Assembly (NCBI RefSeq): GCF_000320365.1
Contig: NZ_ANIN01000001.1
Span: forward strand, 992,001 to 1,056,000
Length of the DNA: 64,000 nucleotides
DNA from: Moraxella macacae 0408225
Lineage (GTDB): Bacteria; Pseudomonadota; Gammaproteobacteria; Pseudomonadales; Moraxellaceae
Direction: 5' to 3'
Both the position numbers and the translations under genes were made by a program. Shown piece by piece: positions 54,811 to 63,679 of the stretch (position 1 is the first letter of the stretch; every line of letters starts with the position of its first letter). Below the pieces are notes generated by a model that saw only the letters and a program-made list of their open reading frames with translations, had not been told where the DNA came from and ran no database searches.

Positions 54811-54866
54811 ATTAATGAGAATAATTATTATTAACATTGACTTTATGATTTATATTCAGATATAAT
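54811..54866 (+). promoter_or_regulatory. Fur-box-like operator and promoter of the haem operon
   Basis: ATTAATGAGAATAATTATT (54811-54829) matches the Fur consensus GATAATGATAATCATTATC at 14 of 19 positions. It is followed by -35 TTGACT (54837-54842), an 18-base spacer and -10 TATAAT (54861-54866). The geometry places the repressor site beside the -35. This implies expression under iron limitation for the genes from 54933 to beyond the window. Confidence 0.75.
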
Positions 54867-54932
54867 TTTGCTAAGTTATTTTAATATGTGATTTTAAATT
54901 TAATTTTAGTCTACAAAATAGGAAACTTCACC

Positions 54933-55754
54933 ATGCGTAAATTGACCTTTGTGAGCAAAATTTCTGCGATAACGGTTGGGGTTTTGCTCCTCTCAGCCTG
55001 TGGTGGCTCATCTGATTCAACCAGTTCTGGCGACTCTCATAATCCAGGCACTGTACAACCAAAACCGCAACCACAACCAACACCTCCAAAACCTACGCCA
55101 CCAGCAATTGTACAGCCTGCCAAAGCCACAACATTGGCGGCAACAGGCATAACAACTTGTGGCAATGATTTATTAAATGGCTTACCTTGCGATAAGTTGT
55201 CAGCAGATTTTAAAGGATTGCAGCAAGACGGCGAAGTCAAAGCAGGGACAGCCATGAGTTACAAAGTGTTAAATCAAAACGGCCATGAGTGCGTGCAGGA
55301 TTTGGCAACGGGATTGATTTGGGAACAAAAAACTCACGACAACGGCATGCATGATTTTAAACACACTTATACTTGGTATAGCGATGACAAAAAAATCAAC
55401 GGTGGCGTTGTGGGAACAAAAAACGGTGGCACCTGTAGTGATAAAGGCAAATGCGATACCAAGGCGTTTATTGATACGCTAAACGAACAAAAATACTGTG
55501 GTTACAGCGATTGGCGATTGCCTGATATTGGCGAGTTACAAAGCCTTGCTGATTATAGCAAAACTCCTGGATTAAACAGCGTATTTACCCACAGCACTGA
55601 TAAAATTGACGCAGCATATTGGAGCTCAACGTTACAAAGCGATGAAGAAGATACAGAAAATAAATATGTATACGCCTTTGATTTTGCAAAATTAAGTTAT
55701 TCAGATCGGAGCAAACAATCAAAGCAAGCTGTCCGTGCGGTTCGCTCTAATTAA
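54933..55754 (+). CDS. DUF1566-domain lipoprotein, first gene of the haem operon
   Basis: A 273-residue surface or periplasmic lipoprotein. The lipobox LLSAC puts Cys near residue 24, and a Pro/Gln-rich linker (about 38-60) is followed by a DUF1566 (Lcl C-terminal type) domain. That domain has TGLIWEQKT, a Cys-rich CSDKGKCD, YCGYSDWRLPDIGELQSL and AYWSSTLQS, ending VRAVRSN. DUF1566 domains occur in adhesins and in surface proteins such as Legionella Lcl; the fold is C-type-lectin or FGE-like. The Fur-type promoter upstream and the haem genes downstream suggest a role in host haem-protein binding, not shown by sequence alone. ATG 54933 has TAGGAAA upstream. Confidence 0.82.
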   Translation: MRKLTFVSKISAITVGVLLLSACGGSSDSTSSGDSHNPGTVQPKPQPQPTPPKPTPPAIVQPAKATTLAATGITTCGNDLLNGLPCDKLSADFKGLQQDGEVKAGTAMSYKVLNQNGHECVQDLATGLIWEQKTHDNGMHDFKHTYTWYSDDKKINGGVVGTKNGGTCSDKGKCDTKAFIDTLNEQKYCGYSDWRLPDIGELQSLADYSKTPGLNSVFTHSTDKIDAAYWSSTLQSDEEDTENKYVYAFDFAKLSYSDRSKQSKQAVRAVRSN

Positions 55755-55787
55755 TTTTATCTAACTAATTTTAAAGGGTAAGCAGTT

Positions 55788-56312
55788 ATGAACATGAAAA
55801 AATTATTACTATTAAGCATCGCAGGCCTTATGTCGTTTAGCAGTTTTGCTGATGAACAAGTCTGTCATCCAACCGTACAAGCCACAACGCCTGACAGCCG
55901 ATTTGAGATTTTGGGTGATGGCAGCGAAGTTAAAGACACAAAAACCAACTTAATCTGGCAACGCTGTAGCATTGGGCAAACATGGGATAAAACCGCCAAA
56001 ACTTGCCAAGGCTCGCCAAAAACGTTTGCTTCTTGGAAAGAGGCCTTGACCGAGACGCACAAGCTTGGCAATGGGTATCGTTTGCCGAATGTCAAAGAGC
56101 TACAAAGCATTGTGGAATATAAATGCCGGCCGTTTATCAACAAAAAAATCTTTGTTGGCTATGACGGCGATGTTACCGATTGGTATTTTAGCTCAACCCC
56201 TGATGTGCGTGATAACAACGTATTTAGTGTTAATTTTGACAAATCAACCACGCGTTCGGTTGGTAAGCTTGACATAACCAACACAGCACGAGCGGTGCGT
56301 TCTGCCAAATAA
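55788..56312 (+). CDS. Second exported DUF1566 protein
   Basis: A 174-residue exported protein with a cleavable signal (MNMKKLLLLSIAGLMSFSSFA) and no lipobox, so probably periplasmic or secreted. The DUF1566 core is clear: TNLIWQRCSIGQTWD, FASWKEAL, GYRLPNVKELQSIVEYKC, DWYFSSTPD and ARAVRSAK. Four Cys could make two disulphides. It is shorter than, and only distantly like, the lipoprotein encoded 33 bases upstream, so the pair is likely an old duplication or a matched set. AAAGGG precedes the start; an ATG two codons on is an alternative. Confidence 0.82.
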   Translation: MNMKKLLLLSIAGLMSFSSFADEQVCHPTVQATTPDSRFEILGDGSEVKDTKTNLIWQRCSIGQTWDKTAKTCQGSPKTFASWKEALTETHKLGNGYRLPNVKELQSIVEYKCRPFINKKIFVGYDGDVTDWYFSSTPDVRDNNVFSVNFDKSTTRSVGKLDITNTARAVRSAK

Positions 56313-56354
56313 ACAGTGAATTTAGTAGATTTAAATAAATAAACAAAATGCAAG

Positions 56355-56372
56355 TGCCAGGATTTATCCTGG
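56355..56372 (+). other. Intercistronic hairpin
   Basis: GCCAGGAT and ATCCTGGC form a perfect stem with a two-base centre, 43 bases after the DUF1566 stop. No T run follows at once, so it may be a processing or attenuation point inside the operon and not a full terminator. Confidence 0.45.
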
Positions 56373-56441
56373 CCTTGAGATTTTGGTTTTGTCAAAAATT
56401 TAGCCAATTTTGACAAGACAACAGCCTGATTGAGAAAAAAT

Positions 56442-57356
56442 ATGTCGTTGTTTCGCCCAAAAGCCCTAATTGTTGCCTTATTGTTAAGCCTAACCCCCGC
56501 CTTTGCTGCCGATTTGGCAAGCATTGCACCGATAAACCAAACCGCTAGCCAAATTAACTCCCAAAACCAAATCATCAATTTAAACACCAAGCAGCCGCTT
56601 AGCTTTAGCGAGTTTGCCAAGCAACTTTCAAAATTTGACGCGGTGATTTTGGGCGAATATCACGACAAGCCTAATCAGCATAGTTTGGCAGCTGGGTTGC
56701 TAGATGCCTTGCAACAACAGCGACCGCAGGGCAGTTTACTGTTAGAAATGCTTACTGTAGAGCAGCAAGATTTGGTGGACAAAGCTCGGCAAAAGCCTAA
56801 TCTTAATGATTTGCAGGCGGCATTAAACTGGCAAAAATCATGGGATTGGCAGCTTTATGGCGAGATTGTCAAACGCCCATTTGTGTACAATTATTCACTC
56901 ATTGCCACCAATTTAACCAAACCTGAAGTTAATATTTTATTGCAGGGAGCTGAAGAGTTAAAGGGCTATCAATCCACAACCACCGCAATCAAACAAGATA
57001 TTTTGCAAACCATTATTAAAAATCACGACTTAAATCCTGATGAATTGCATGCCGATGATAAGCGGTTTTTGCACAATATGGTGGCGGTGCAGCAGTTTCG
57101 TGATAGACGCATGGCGGAAAAACTGTTATCCGCCCCAAAACCTGCCCTGCTTTTGGCGGGCAATTATCACGCCCAAAAGGATATTGGCGTGCCGATTCAT
57201 TTGCAAGATTTAAAACAAGATTTAATTGCTAGAAAACAACTAAATAAAACACAATTTAGCACCGCGGTGGTAATGATGGTATCAAATGTTGATGAATTAA
57301 GTGAAATTGATAATACTAAAGCCGATTTTATTTGGCTAATTAATGAAAATTTTTAA
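56442..57356 (+). CDS. ChaN-like haem-binding uptake protein
   Basis: A 304-residue exported protein of the ChaN (EreA/ChaN-like, TIKI-related) family. It has a signal peptide (about residues 1-23, FAA) without a lipobox, then DAVILGEYHDKPNQH (about 66-80), LLLEMLTVEQQD, GYQSTTTAIKQDI and ALLLAGNYHAQKDIGVP near the C-terminus. Campylobacter ChaN binds haem as a dimer and is iron-regulated with haem receptors. The family also contains erythromycin esterase-like hydrolases, but the GEYHD/GNYHA pair and the neighbours favour haem. ATG 56442 is taken over a TTG four codons earlier. Confidence 0.82.
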   Translation: MSLFRPKALIVALLLSLTPAFAADLASIAPINQTASQINSQNQIINLNTKQPLSFSEFAKQLSKFDAVILGEYHDKPNQHSLAAGLLDALQQQRPQGSLLLEMLTVEQQDLVDKARQKPNLNDLQAALNWQKSWDWQLYGEIVKRPFVYNYSLIATNLTKPEVNILLQGAEELKGYQSTTTAIKQDILQTIIKNHDLNPDELHADDKRFLHNMVAVQQFRDRRMAEKLLSAPKPALLLAGNYHAQKDIGVPIHLQDLKQDLIARKQLNKTQFSTAVVMMVSNVDELSEIDNTKADFIWLINENF

Positions 57357-57372
57357 ATAAAAGGGAATAATT

Positions 57373-59484
57373 ATGCAACTTTTAACTAAAAAAACAACGA
57401 AAAAAACCGCACTTGTTGCTGCTATTTTATTAATTAGTGTAATGAGTTATGCTCATTCTAATAATAATGCCGAACATTCACAAACTCACAGCGAACAACC
57501 AGAGCAAACAGAAACGCCGCCCGATTTAATCCCCTTTTTGCCTAAATATCCCAGTTTAAGAGCTGACGGCGTGTTGGATAATTATGCTTATTTAACGGAT
57601 AAAGACAATGAAGAATTGTTTTTAACGGCGATTAATGATGAAAACCGTTATGCCAATTCGCAATTAGATGAAACTTTGCAAACGCAATTAACTAATGAAA
57701 TGTTAGAGCGGGTGCAATATAATACCGAGCCGTATTTTTGGTATGAAAATGGTTTGTTTTTAAAAAAAGAATACGATAAAACCAGCCACGGTTATCAATA
57801 TTTTTATAAAGTTAATAACAATTGGCAACAATTAAATACCCCGCCCAATGCCACAAAGCCGCAATTTAATACAACCAACACTTTATTTGCTACCGCTTTT
57901 GATAATAACGGCGATGAAAATTTTACCATTACAATAAAAGAATTATCCACCCAAACAACAACGGATAAAATTGCAAACAGCAATGGCAATTTTGTGTGGT
58001 TAAATAACAGCGATTTATTGTATGTAAATGACAATAAAGTTTATTTGTATGATGAAAAAAATAAACAAAGCACGCTGTTTTTTAATCAAGTGCCAAATGG
58101 GTTTTATGTTAGTTTGGATAATAGTACATCAAACAAATATGCGATTATCACGGTGAATAATTTGGACAGCAGTGCGGTGTATTTGGTGGATAAAGCTGCT
58201 CACAATTTGCAGCCAATTTTGGTTAAACCACTCATTGCCAAAAAAGAGTATTATTTAGACCATCATAATAATGAATTTATTATTAGAAGCAATCATGAAA
58301 ATAAAAACTTTGCTTTATATTCTGCCAATAGTTTAAATACGTTGCAAAAAAATAGTTGGCAAAAAGTATTTACGCCAAACAAAAATGAAACTTTGGAGAG
58401 TTTTTTCTTACAAGGCGATTGGCAAATTTTTAAAGTGCGTAAAGACGGTTTAAGCCAAATTTATTATCAAAAACCAAACGGTAAATTACAAAAGATGGCA
58501 TTTTTTGATGATGCGTATATGACATGGCTTGAACCCAGTGGTTTTTCTGATGATTTAAAAGCCAATAACAATATTTTAAATATTGGTTATACATCGCCAA
58601 CCACGCCCAAAACTACATTAAGTTATGATTTGGCTAATAACAATTGGCTTAAAAAACCGAATAAAAATAGTGATTATACTGTTAAACGCTTAACAATTAG
58701 TGCAAAAGACGGCACAAAAATTCCCGTTAGCCTTATTTATAAACAAAGTCTTTATCAAAAAAATAACAATCCGCTACTTGTTTATGGTTATGGTGCTTAT
58801 GGACAAAGTATGGATATGACTTATGGCAGCAGTTATTTTAGTTTATTGGATAGAGGGTTTATTTATGCGATTGCTCATGTGCGTGGCGGCGGTGAATTGG
58901 GCGAAGCGTGGCATAATGGCGGTAAAAAGTTAAATAAACTTAATAGTATTAATGATTTTATTAGCGTAACCAAGGGTTTACAAAAGGCAGGATTTGGCGA
59001 TAAACAGCAAACTTTTGCCATGGGTGAAAGTGCAGGCGGCTGGCTAATTGCCAATGCGTGTATTCGTGAGCCAAATTTATACCAAAAATGCGTGTTGCAA
59101 GTGCCATTTGTAGATGTGGTTGCTGAATTATTTGATAATAAACAAACGGCGGAATTTAATGAATGGGGCAATCCTAATAATGCCAAAGAATTGGCGAATT
59201 TACAACAAATTAGCCCGTATGAAATTATTACGCCAAAAAATTATCCCAAATTTTTAATGATAGCCAATATCAATGATGTGCGAACCACGCCACAACAAGC
59301 ATTAAAATTTACCGCCAAATTGCGTGATAATCAATTAAATAATGCTAATGAAATTATTTTATTTACGCATTTAGACGGCGGACACGGCGGGGCATTTGGG
59401 CGATTAAGCCGCGTCAAAAATAATGCCTTAGCGTATAGTTTTTTATTAAACAATAACAATTTATTAAACAATAATAACAACTAG
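57373..59484 (+). CDS. Exported prolyl-oligopeptidase-family serine peptidase (S9)
   Basis: A 703-residue enzyme with a signal peptide (about residues 1-28). A seven-bladed propeller-type part (about 70-420) is followed by an alpha/beta hydrolase domain: YGYGAYGQSMD, HVRGGGELGEAWHNGG, the nucleophile GESAGGW (Ser about 551), Asp in NINDVRTTP (about 634) and His in DGGHGGAFGR (about 671). The triad is complete. The motifs fit the prolyl oligopeptidase/oligopeptidase B group, normally cytoplasmic; here the enzyme is exported. The last residues (LLNNNNLLNNNNN) come from a near-perfect 18-bp duplication (59443-59478). It lies eight bases before the receptor gene and probably trims host haem-protein peptides or a partner. 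AAGGG precedes the ATG. Confidence 0.87.
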   Translation: MQLLTKKTTKKTALVAAILLISVMSYAHSNNNAEHSQTHSEQPEQTETPPDLIPFLPKYPSLRADGVLDNYAYLTDKDNEELFLTAINDENRYANSQLDETLQTQLTNEMLERVQYNTEPYFWYENGLFLKKEYDKTSHGYQYFYKVNNNWQQLNTPPNATKPQFNTTNTLFATAFDNNGDENFTITIKELSTQTTTDKIANSNGNFVWLNNSDLLYVNDNKVYLYDEKNKQSTLFFNQVPNGFYVSLDNSTSNKYAIITVNNLDSSAVYLVDKAAHNLQPILVKPLIAKKEYYLDHHNNEFIIRSNHENKNFALYSANSLNTLQKNSWQKVFTPNKNETLESFFLQGDWQIFKVRKDGLSQIYYQKPNGKLQKMAFFDDAYMTWLEPSGFSDDLKANNNILNIGYTSPTTPKTTLSYDLANNNWLKKPNKNSDYTVKRLTISAKDGTKIPVSLIYKQSLYQKNNNPLLVYGYGAYGQSMDMTYGSSYFSLLDRGFIYAIAHVRGGGELGEAWHNGGKKLNKLNSINDFISVTKGLQKAGFGDKQQTFAMGESAGGWLIANACIREPNLYQKCVLQVPFVDVVAELFDNKQTAEFNEWGNPNNAKELANLQQISPYEIITPKNYPKFLMIANINDVRTTPQQALKFTAKLRDNQLNNANEIILFTHLDGGHGGAFGRLSRVKNNALAYSFLLNNNNLLNNNNN

Positions 59485-59492
59485 GATAATTT

Positions 59493-61751
59493 ATGAAACC
59501 ACAATCAAAAAAATTGCAAAAAACATTATTAGCATTAATGGTTTTAGCCAGTATGCATGCTTTTGCCGACGATGTTAAAAGCAATAAAAAACCCACCAAA
59601 TTGCCCGAAGTGCAATTGGCGGAATTAAAATTCGTTGCCGATAAAACTTTCACCACCGCAGGGGCGGTTTCTGAAGCCGACGAGGACAAAATTGCCCGCA
59701 CCGCAGGCGGCCTTGACAGCGTGGTGCGCGCGTTGCCCGGCTCGTTCACTTTTATGGACGACCGCCAAGGCACGCTCAAAGTCAACGTGCGTGGCATGAC
59801 GGGCTTTGGACGGGTGAACACCATGATTGACGGCGTGCCACAAACCAATTTTGGCGTAACCGCGACCAGTGAAGAAGGGGGCAATTTTCACCAAAATCAA
59901 GCCAACGAGCCGACAACGAGCAGTTTTGGAGCGAGCATAGACAGCAATTTTTTAGTCGGCGTGGACGTTAATCGTGGCGGACAGGGCGGAAGTAGCGGCG
60001 TAAATGCCCTAATGGGCAGCGCCAATTTTCGCACCATTGGCGTGAATGATGTGTTGCTTGATGGCAAAAACGTTGGCGTACGCGGCAAATACACTTACGG
60101 CAACAACAAATTAGGGCATAACGGCATGTTGGCGGTGGCAGGGCGTGAAACGGTGGGCGGCAATAAATTGGGGGCGATGCTGGCAATTAGCGGCGCAAAT
60201 AAAAACAGCGATTATAAACGCGGCGATGGCAAATTAGCCAGTAGCAATGCGTATAACCCTGCACGCATTCAAAAACCGCGTTCGTATTTGGCAAAAATGG
60301 AATATGATGGCGATGACCAACAAGTATTAATTTCAAACCGTGCGTATAATACCAATGTTGGCGGACGTGAATTAACCAGCAATTCTTATGGCGTGGAATA
60401 TTATTATCAGCCCAATTCTAATTTAATCAATGCCAAAGTATTAGCCAATACCACTAAAAATGTGCAAAAGTTAAATAAAAACGCCAAATATTTTTTATTG
60501 GAAAATGCCCGTACGCAAAACCGCTCTAATTATATTGACGTAAGTAATACCAGTTTGTTTAACTTTAATCAAGCCCAATTAAAAACGCAATATGGTATTT
60601 CTGTGCAAAGCAATGATTATAAACGCCAAGCGACTGCCGTGGATAAAGACAATTATGAATATACCACTTTTGCACCCAGTGGCAAACAAAAAATTAGCAG
60701 CGTGTATATTAATAATACGCTAAGCAAAAATATTTTTGATGTGGATTTAAGTTTGTCTAGAGTGAAAACTAATTTTTCAGGCTATAAACCAGCATGCGAT
60801 ACTGGCGTGCCGTGTTTTCCTAAAGGCGAGGCCATTGTACAAAAAACCGATTATACCACCAATGGCAAAGTACAATTGTCCGCCAAAATTAACGATGGTT
60901 TTATGCCGTTTGTCAGTTATGCCAAAACCAGTCGCATGCCCAATATTCAAGAAGTGTTTTTTAATAACGAAGGCGGCGGTTCTATGAATCCATTTTTACG
61001 CCCAGAAGCAGCCAAAACTTATGAATTGGGCTTTAATAGTTTTAAACAAGGCGTGTTCAATCACAATGATACGCTAGGCTTTAAAGCCTTGTATTTTAAC
61101 AGTAAAATAAAGGATTATATTCATGTGCAATCGTTTTATTTAAAAGAAGATGGCAGTGGTTTAACCGATGACATTAATGACGACGTTAAAGGCGGATTTA
61201 ACGCCCAAATTGCTGTTAATGCAAAACAGCCTGTAACATCAAAAGGCATTGAATTACAAGCGAATTACGATGCAGGCAACTATTTTGCCAATTTATCTTA
61301 TACCAAACAAACTTCTGACCAACCTGTGAACATTAATTCTGGACATCACGATTTTGGTTTTACGGGCGGGGCAATGGATAAATTACCCGAAAAATATTGG
61401 ACGTTGGAATTAGGTTCACGCTTTTTGGATAATAAATTACAAGCAGGGGCGATATTACGCTCGTATGGTAAAAATATTCGCATTCGCCCTGATTATTTGG
61501 ATTTTGAAAAGCAAGAGCGTTTGCAACAAATGCCAAATAATCCAACCATTACCGATTTATTTGCTCGTTATGAAATAAATAAAAACGCAACGTTGCGTTT
61601 TGGGGTGGAAAATGCCTTTGATAAATTGTATATTCACCCATCTAATTCCAAAAATAACAATTACGCCCAATATGACGACGACGGTAATACCATTTTTACC
61701 AATTATGCCCGTGGGCGTACCTTTACCGTTGGGGCAGATTTTAAATTTTAA
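59493..61751 (+). CDS. TonB-dependent haem/haemoglobin receptor
   Basis: A 752-residue outer-membrane receptor. A signal peptide (about 1-25) and a plug domain starting KLPEVQLAELKF precede GSFTFMDDRQGTLKVNVRGMTGFGRVNTMIDGVPQ, a typical plug core read in segments. A barrel then ends in the aromatic VGADFKF. The haem-receptor signature region reads YAKTSRMPNIQEVFFN then MNPFLRPEAAKTYELGF, a variant of the FRAP/NPNL boxes found in haem and haemoglobin receptors. TonB box residues are not certain. Its 5' third is clearly more GC-rich than the preceding peptidase gene. Neighbours (hemS, haem ABC genes) make haem the probable ligand. Confidence 0.88.
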   Translation: MKPQSKKLQKTLLALMVLASMHAFADDVKSNKKPTKLPEVQLAELKFVADKTFTTAGAVSEADEDKIARTAGGLDSVVRALPGSFTFMDDRQGTLKVNVRGMTGFGRVNTMIDGVPQTNFGVTATSEEGGNFHQNQANEPTTSSFGASIDSNFLVGVDVNRGGQGGSSGVNALMGSANFRTIGVNDVLLDGKNVGVRGKYTYGNNKLGHNGMLAVAGRETVGGNKLGAMLAISGANKNSDYKRGDGKLASSNAYNPARIQKPRSYLAKMEYDGDDQQVLISNRAYNTNVGGRELTSNSYGVEYYYQPNSNLINAKVLANTTKNVQKLNKNAKYFLLENARTQNRSNYIDVSNTSLFNFNQAQLKTQYGISVQSNDYKRQATAVDKDNYEYTTFAPSGKQKISSVYINNTLSKNIFDVDLSLSRVKTNFSGYKPACDTGVPCFPKGEAIVQKTDYTTNGKVQLSAKINDGFMPFVSYAKTSRMPNIQEVFFNNEGGGSMNPFLRPEAAKTYELGFNSFKQGVFNHNDTLGFKALYFNSKIKDYIHVQSFYLKEDGSGLTDDINDDVKGGFNAQIAVNAKQPVTSKGIELQANYDAGNYFANLSYTKQTSDQPVNINSGHHDFGFTGGAMDKLPEKYWTLELGSRFLDNKLQAGAILRSYGKNIRIRPDYLDFEKQERLQQMPNNPTITDLFARYEINKNATLRFGVENAFDKLYIHPSNSKNNNYAQYDDDGNTIFTNYARGRTFTVGADFKF

Positions 61752-61772
61752 TTAATCAATTAAGAGGTTTTT

Positions 61773-62879
61773 ATGCAAACAACTGCAAAAATTGTACTAA
61801 ACACAGTGCAAAAAAATAGCCAACTTTGGCAAACTTATCAAGCCAAAAAAGCGGAAACACCGATGTTATTTCCCACTGAAGGGGCGATGGTTTTGGGCGT
61901 GAGCGAATTGGAATTACTGCTCGCTTCACCAAATAGCCGTTATTTGGGCGACAATTGCCGCGATATGCTGCTTGAATTGCACACGCTTGGCGTGGTGGAA
62001 AGCATTGTGCGTAATGAATTTTGCGTACATGAGCAGCAGGGCGTGTATCGCAATTTGGAGCTGGGCAAAATGATGGGGCTAGCGTTGGGCGATGGCAGCG
62101 ACGGCTTGGATTTGCGTTTATTTTTGCACAAGTTTAAACATATGTTAGCAATTGTTAACAATGACAAGGCCAAGCCGAGTTACAGCATTGCGTTTTTTGA
62201 TGAGCGTGGCAATGCAATCAATAAGGCGTTTTTAACCCAATTTGACGATGACAGTGTGCAAACTTGGCAACAGTTAACCGATAAATTTGCCGAAAATGCA
62301 GCGAGTGAAATTGAATTGTTGCCAATTGCACCGCAAAATCAGTGGCAATTGCATACATTAAACGTCGACGACAAGCAGCAATTTGGCGACGATTGGCAAG
62401 CGATGACCGACATTCACCAATTTCACAGCATTTTGAAAAAATACGAACTTGACCGAGCCAGCGGTTATCACAATGCCCCAGACGGTATGGCGGTGGCTGT
62501 CAAGCCAGAAATTGTTGAAGTTTTGTTAAACAAATTGGCGAGCGAACAAGTGAACACGATGATTTTTGTGGGCAATATGGGCATGGTGCAGATTTTTGCA
62601 GGCGGCTTGCACCACATTAAACGCATGGGCAATTGGCTCAATGTCATGGATAAAAAGGCGACGGGTTTTACGCTGCATTTAAATGATAAAGCCCTAACGC
62701 AAGTGTGGTTTATCAAACGCCCCAATAGCGACGGCTTTACTTCGGCATTTGAGGGCTTTGATGCCAAGGGCAACAGCATTGTAACTTGGTTTGGTGTGCG
62801 TACCGAAGGGCAGCAGCAAGACCCCAAGTGGCAAGAATTGGCGCAAAATTTGGCTGATGAGTTTAAGTTGGAGCAATGA
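61773..62879 (+). CDS. hemS: HemS/ChuS-type cytoplasmic haem protein
   Basis: A 368-residue cytoplasmic haem-binding or haem-degrading protein of the HemS/HmuS/ChuS family, made of two repeated halves. The first (about 20-180) has YLGDNCRDMLLELHTLGVVESIVRNEFCVHEQQG-type sequence, and the second (about 205-355) has VNTMIFVGNMGMVQIFAG and GFTLHLNDKALTQVWFIKRP. The latter segments include the haem-contact Arg region. The protein accepts haem from the inner-membrane transporter and stores it or releases iron. AAGAGG precedes ATG 61773, and its TGA overlaps an ATG of the next frame. Confidence 0.9.
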   Translation: MQTTAKIVLNTVQKNSQLWQTYQAKKAETPMLFPTEGAMVLGVSELELLLASPNSRYLGDNCRDMLLELHTLGVVESIVRNEFCVHEQQGVYRNLELGKMMGLALGDGSDGLDLRLFLHKFKHMLAIVNNDKAKPSYSIAFFDERGNAINKAFLTQFDDDSVQTWQQLTDKFAENAASEIELLPIAPQNQWQLHTLNVDDKQQFGDDWQAMTDIHQFHSILKKYELDRASGYHNAPDGMAVAVKPEIVEVLLNKLASEQVNTMIFVGNMGMVQIFAGGLHHIKRMGNWLNVMDKKATGFTLHLNDKALTQVWFIKRPNSDGFTSAFEGFDAKGNSIVTWFGVRTEGQQQDPKWQELAQNLADEFKLEQ

Positions 62880-62881
62880 TT

Positions 62882-63679
62882 ATGAATGGATTAACAAAAC
62901 TGGCGGTTTTGGCAACAGCGTGTTTATTTTCGGCATCCGCTTTGGCATACGACCGCATCGTGGTGCTAAGCGGCGATATTGGCGACATCGTGGTGGCACT
63001 GGGCGACAGCAACAAAGTCATCGGCAAAGAAACCGCCTACAAGCACCCCAAATTGGCAAAAGTGAGCAACATTGGCATTCACCGCAATTTGACCGCCGAG
63101 CCAATTGTGGCGTTAAAGCCCGATTTGGTGCTGGGCAGTTACATGGTGCAGCCCGCCAGTTTGTATCAGCGACTTAACAGTTTAAACGTCAAAACCGTGA
63201 ACGTCATGCCTGATGAAAAAGTCGCCAGTTATGCCAGTGCGATTCAAACTGTGGGTAAATTGTTAGATAAAGAAACCCAAGCGAACAAATTAGCAACAAA
63301 TTGGCAACAAGGCATGAACGCCAAACCTGCGACCAAAAAACGCTATTTGTTAAGCTACGATGGGCGGTTTGTGGCAGGGCGTGGCACGGTGGGCGATGAG
63401 CTGATTCGGCGGGCGGGCGGTATTAATGCGGCGACGGTTGACGGCTTAAAACCGTTATCACGCGAAGGCTGGCTTGCCAGTAAGCCCGATGTGATTATTG
63501 TGGCAGCTCACAATCAAGCGATTCTTGGCACAATTGAGCAATTTAAAAAACGCCCCGAAGTGGCTACCAGTCCTGCTGCCAAAACGGGCAAAGTGTACTA
63601 TTGGCAAGCGAATGATTTTTTACGCTTTGGGCTAGACAGTCCGCAAATTGTCAATAAATTGCATGCTTTAGCAAAATGA
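62882..63679 (+). CDS. hmuT: Haem ABC transporter periplasmic binding protein
   Basis: A 265-residue class III periplasmic binding protein. A signal peptide (ending ALA-YDR, about residue 20) is followed by RIVVLSGDIGDIVVALGDSNKVIGKE, LKPDLVLGSY and YDGRFVAGRGTVGDELIRRAGG, the haem-contact region with Tyr and Arg typical of HmuT/ShuT/PhuT. It receives haem from the receptor and docks on the HmuUV transporter. GGAG at 62870-62873 favours ATG 62882; the ATG at 62876 overlapping the hemS stop is closer than ideal. The stop overlaps the permease start (ATGA). Confidence 0.92.
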   Translation: MNGLTKLAVLATACLFSASALAYDRIVVLSGDIGDIVVALGDSNKVIGKETAYKHPKLAKVSNIGIHRNLTAEPIVALKPDLVLGSYMVQPASLYQRLNSLNVKTVNVMPDEKVASYASAIQTVGKLLDKETQANKLATNWQQGMNAKPATKKRYLLSYDGRFVAGRGTVGDELIRRAGGINAATVDGLKPLSREGWLASKPDVIIVAAHNQAILGTIEQFKKRPEVATSPAAKTGKVYYWQANDFLRFGLDSPQIVNKLHALAK

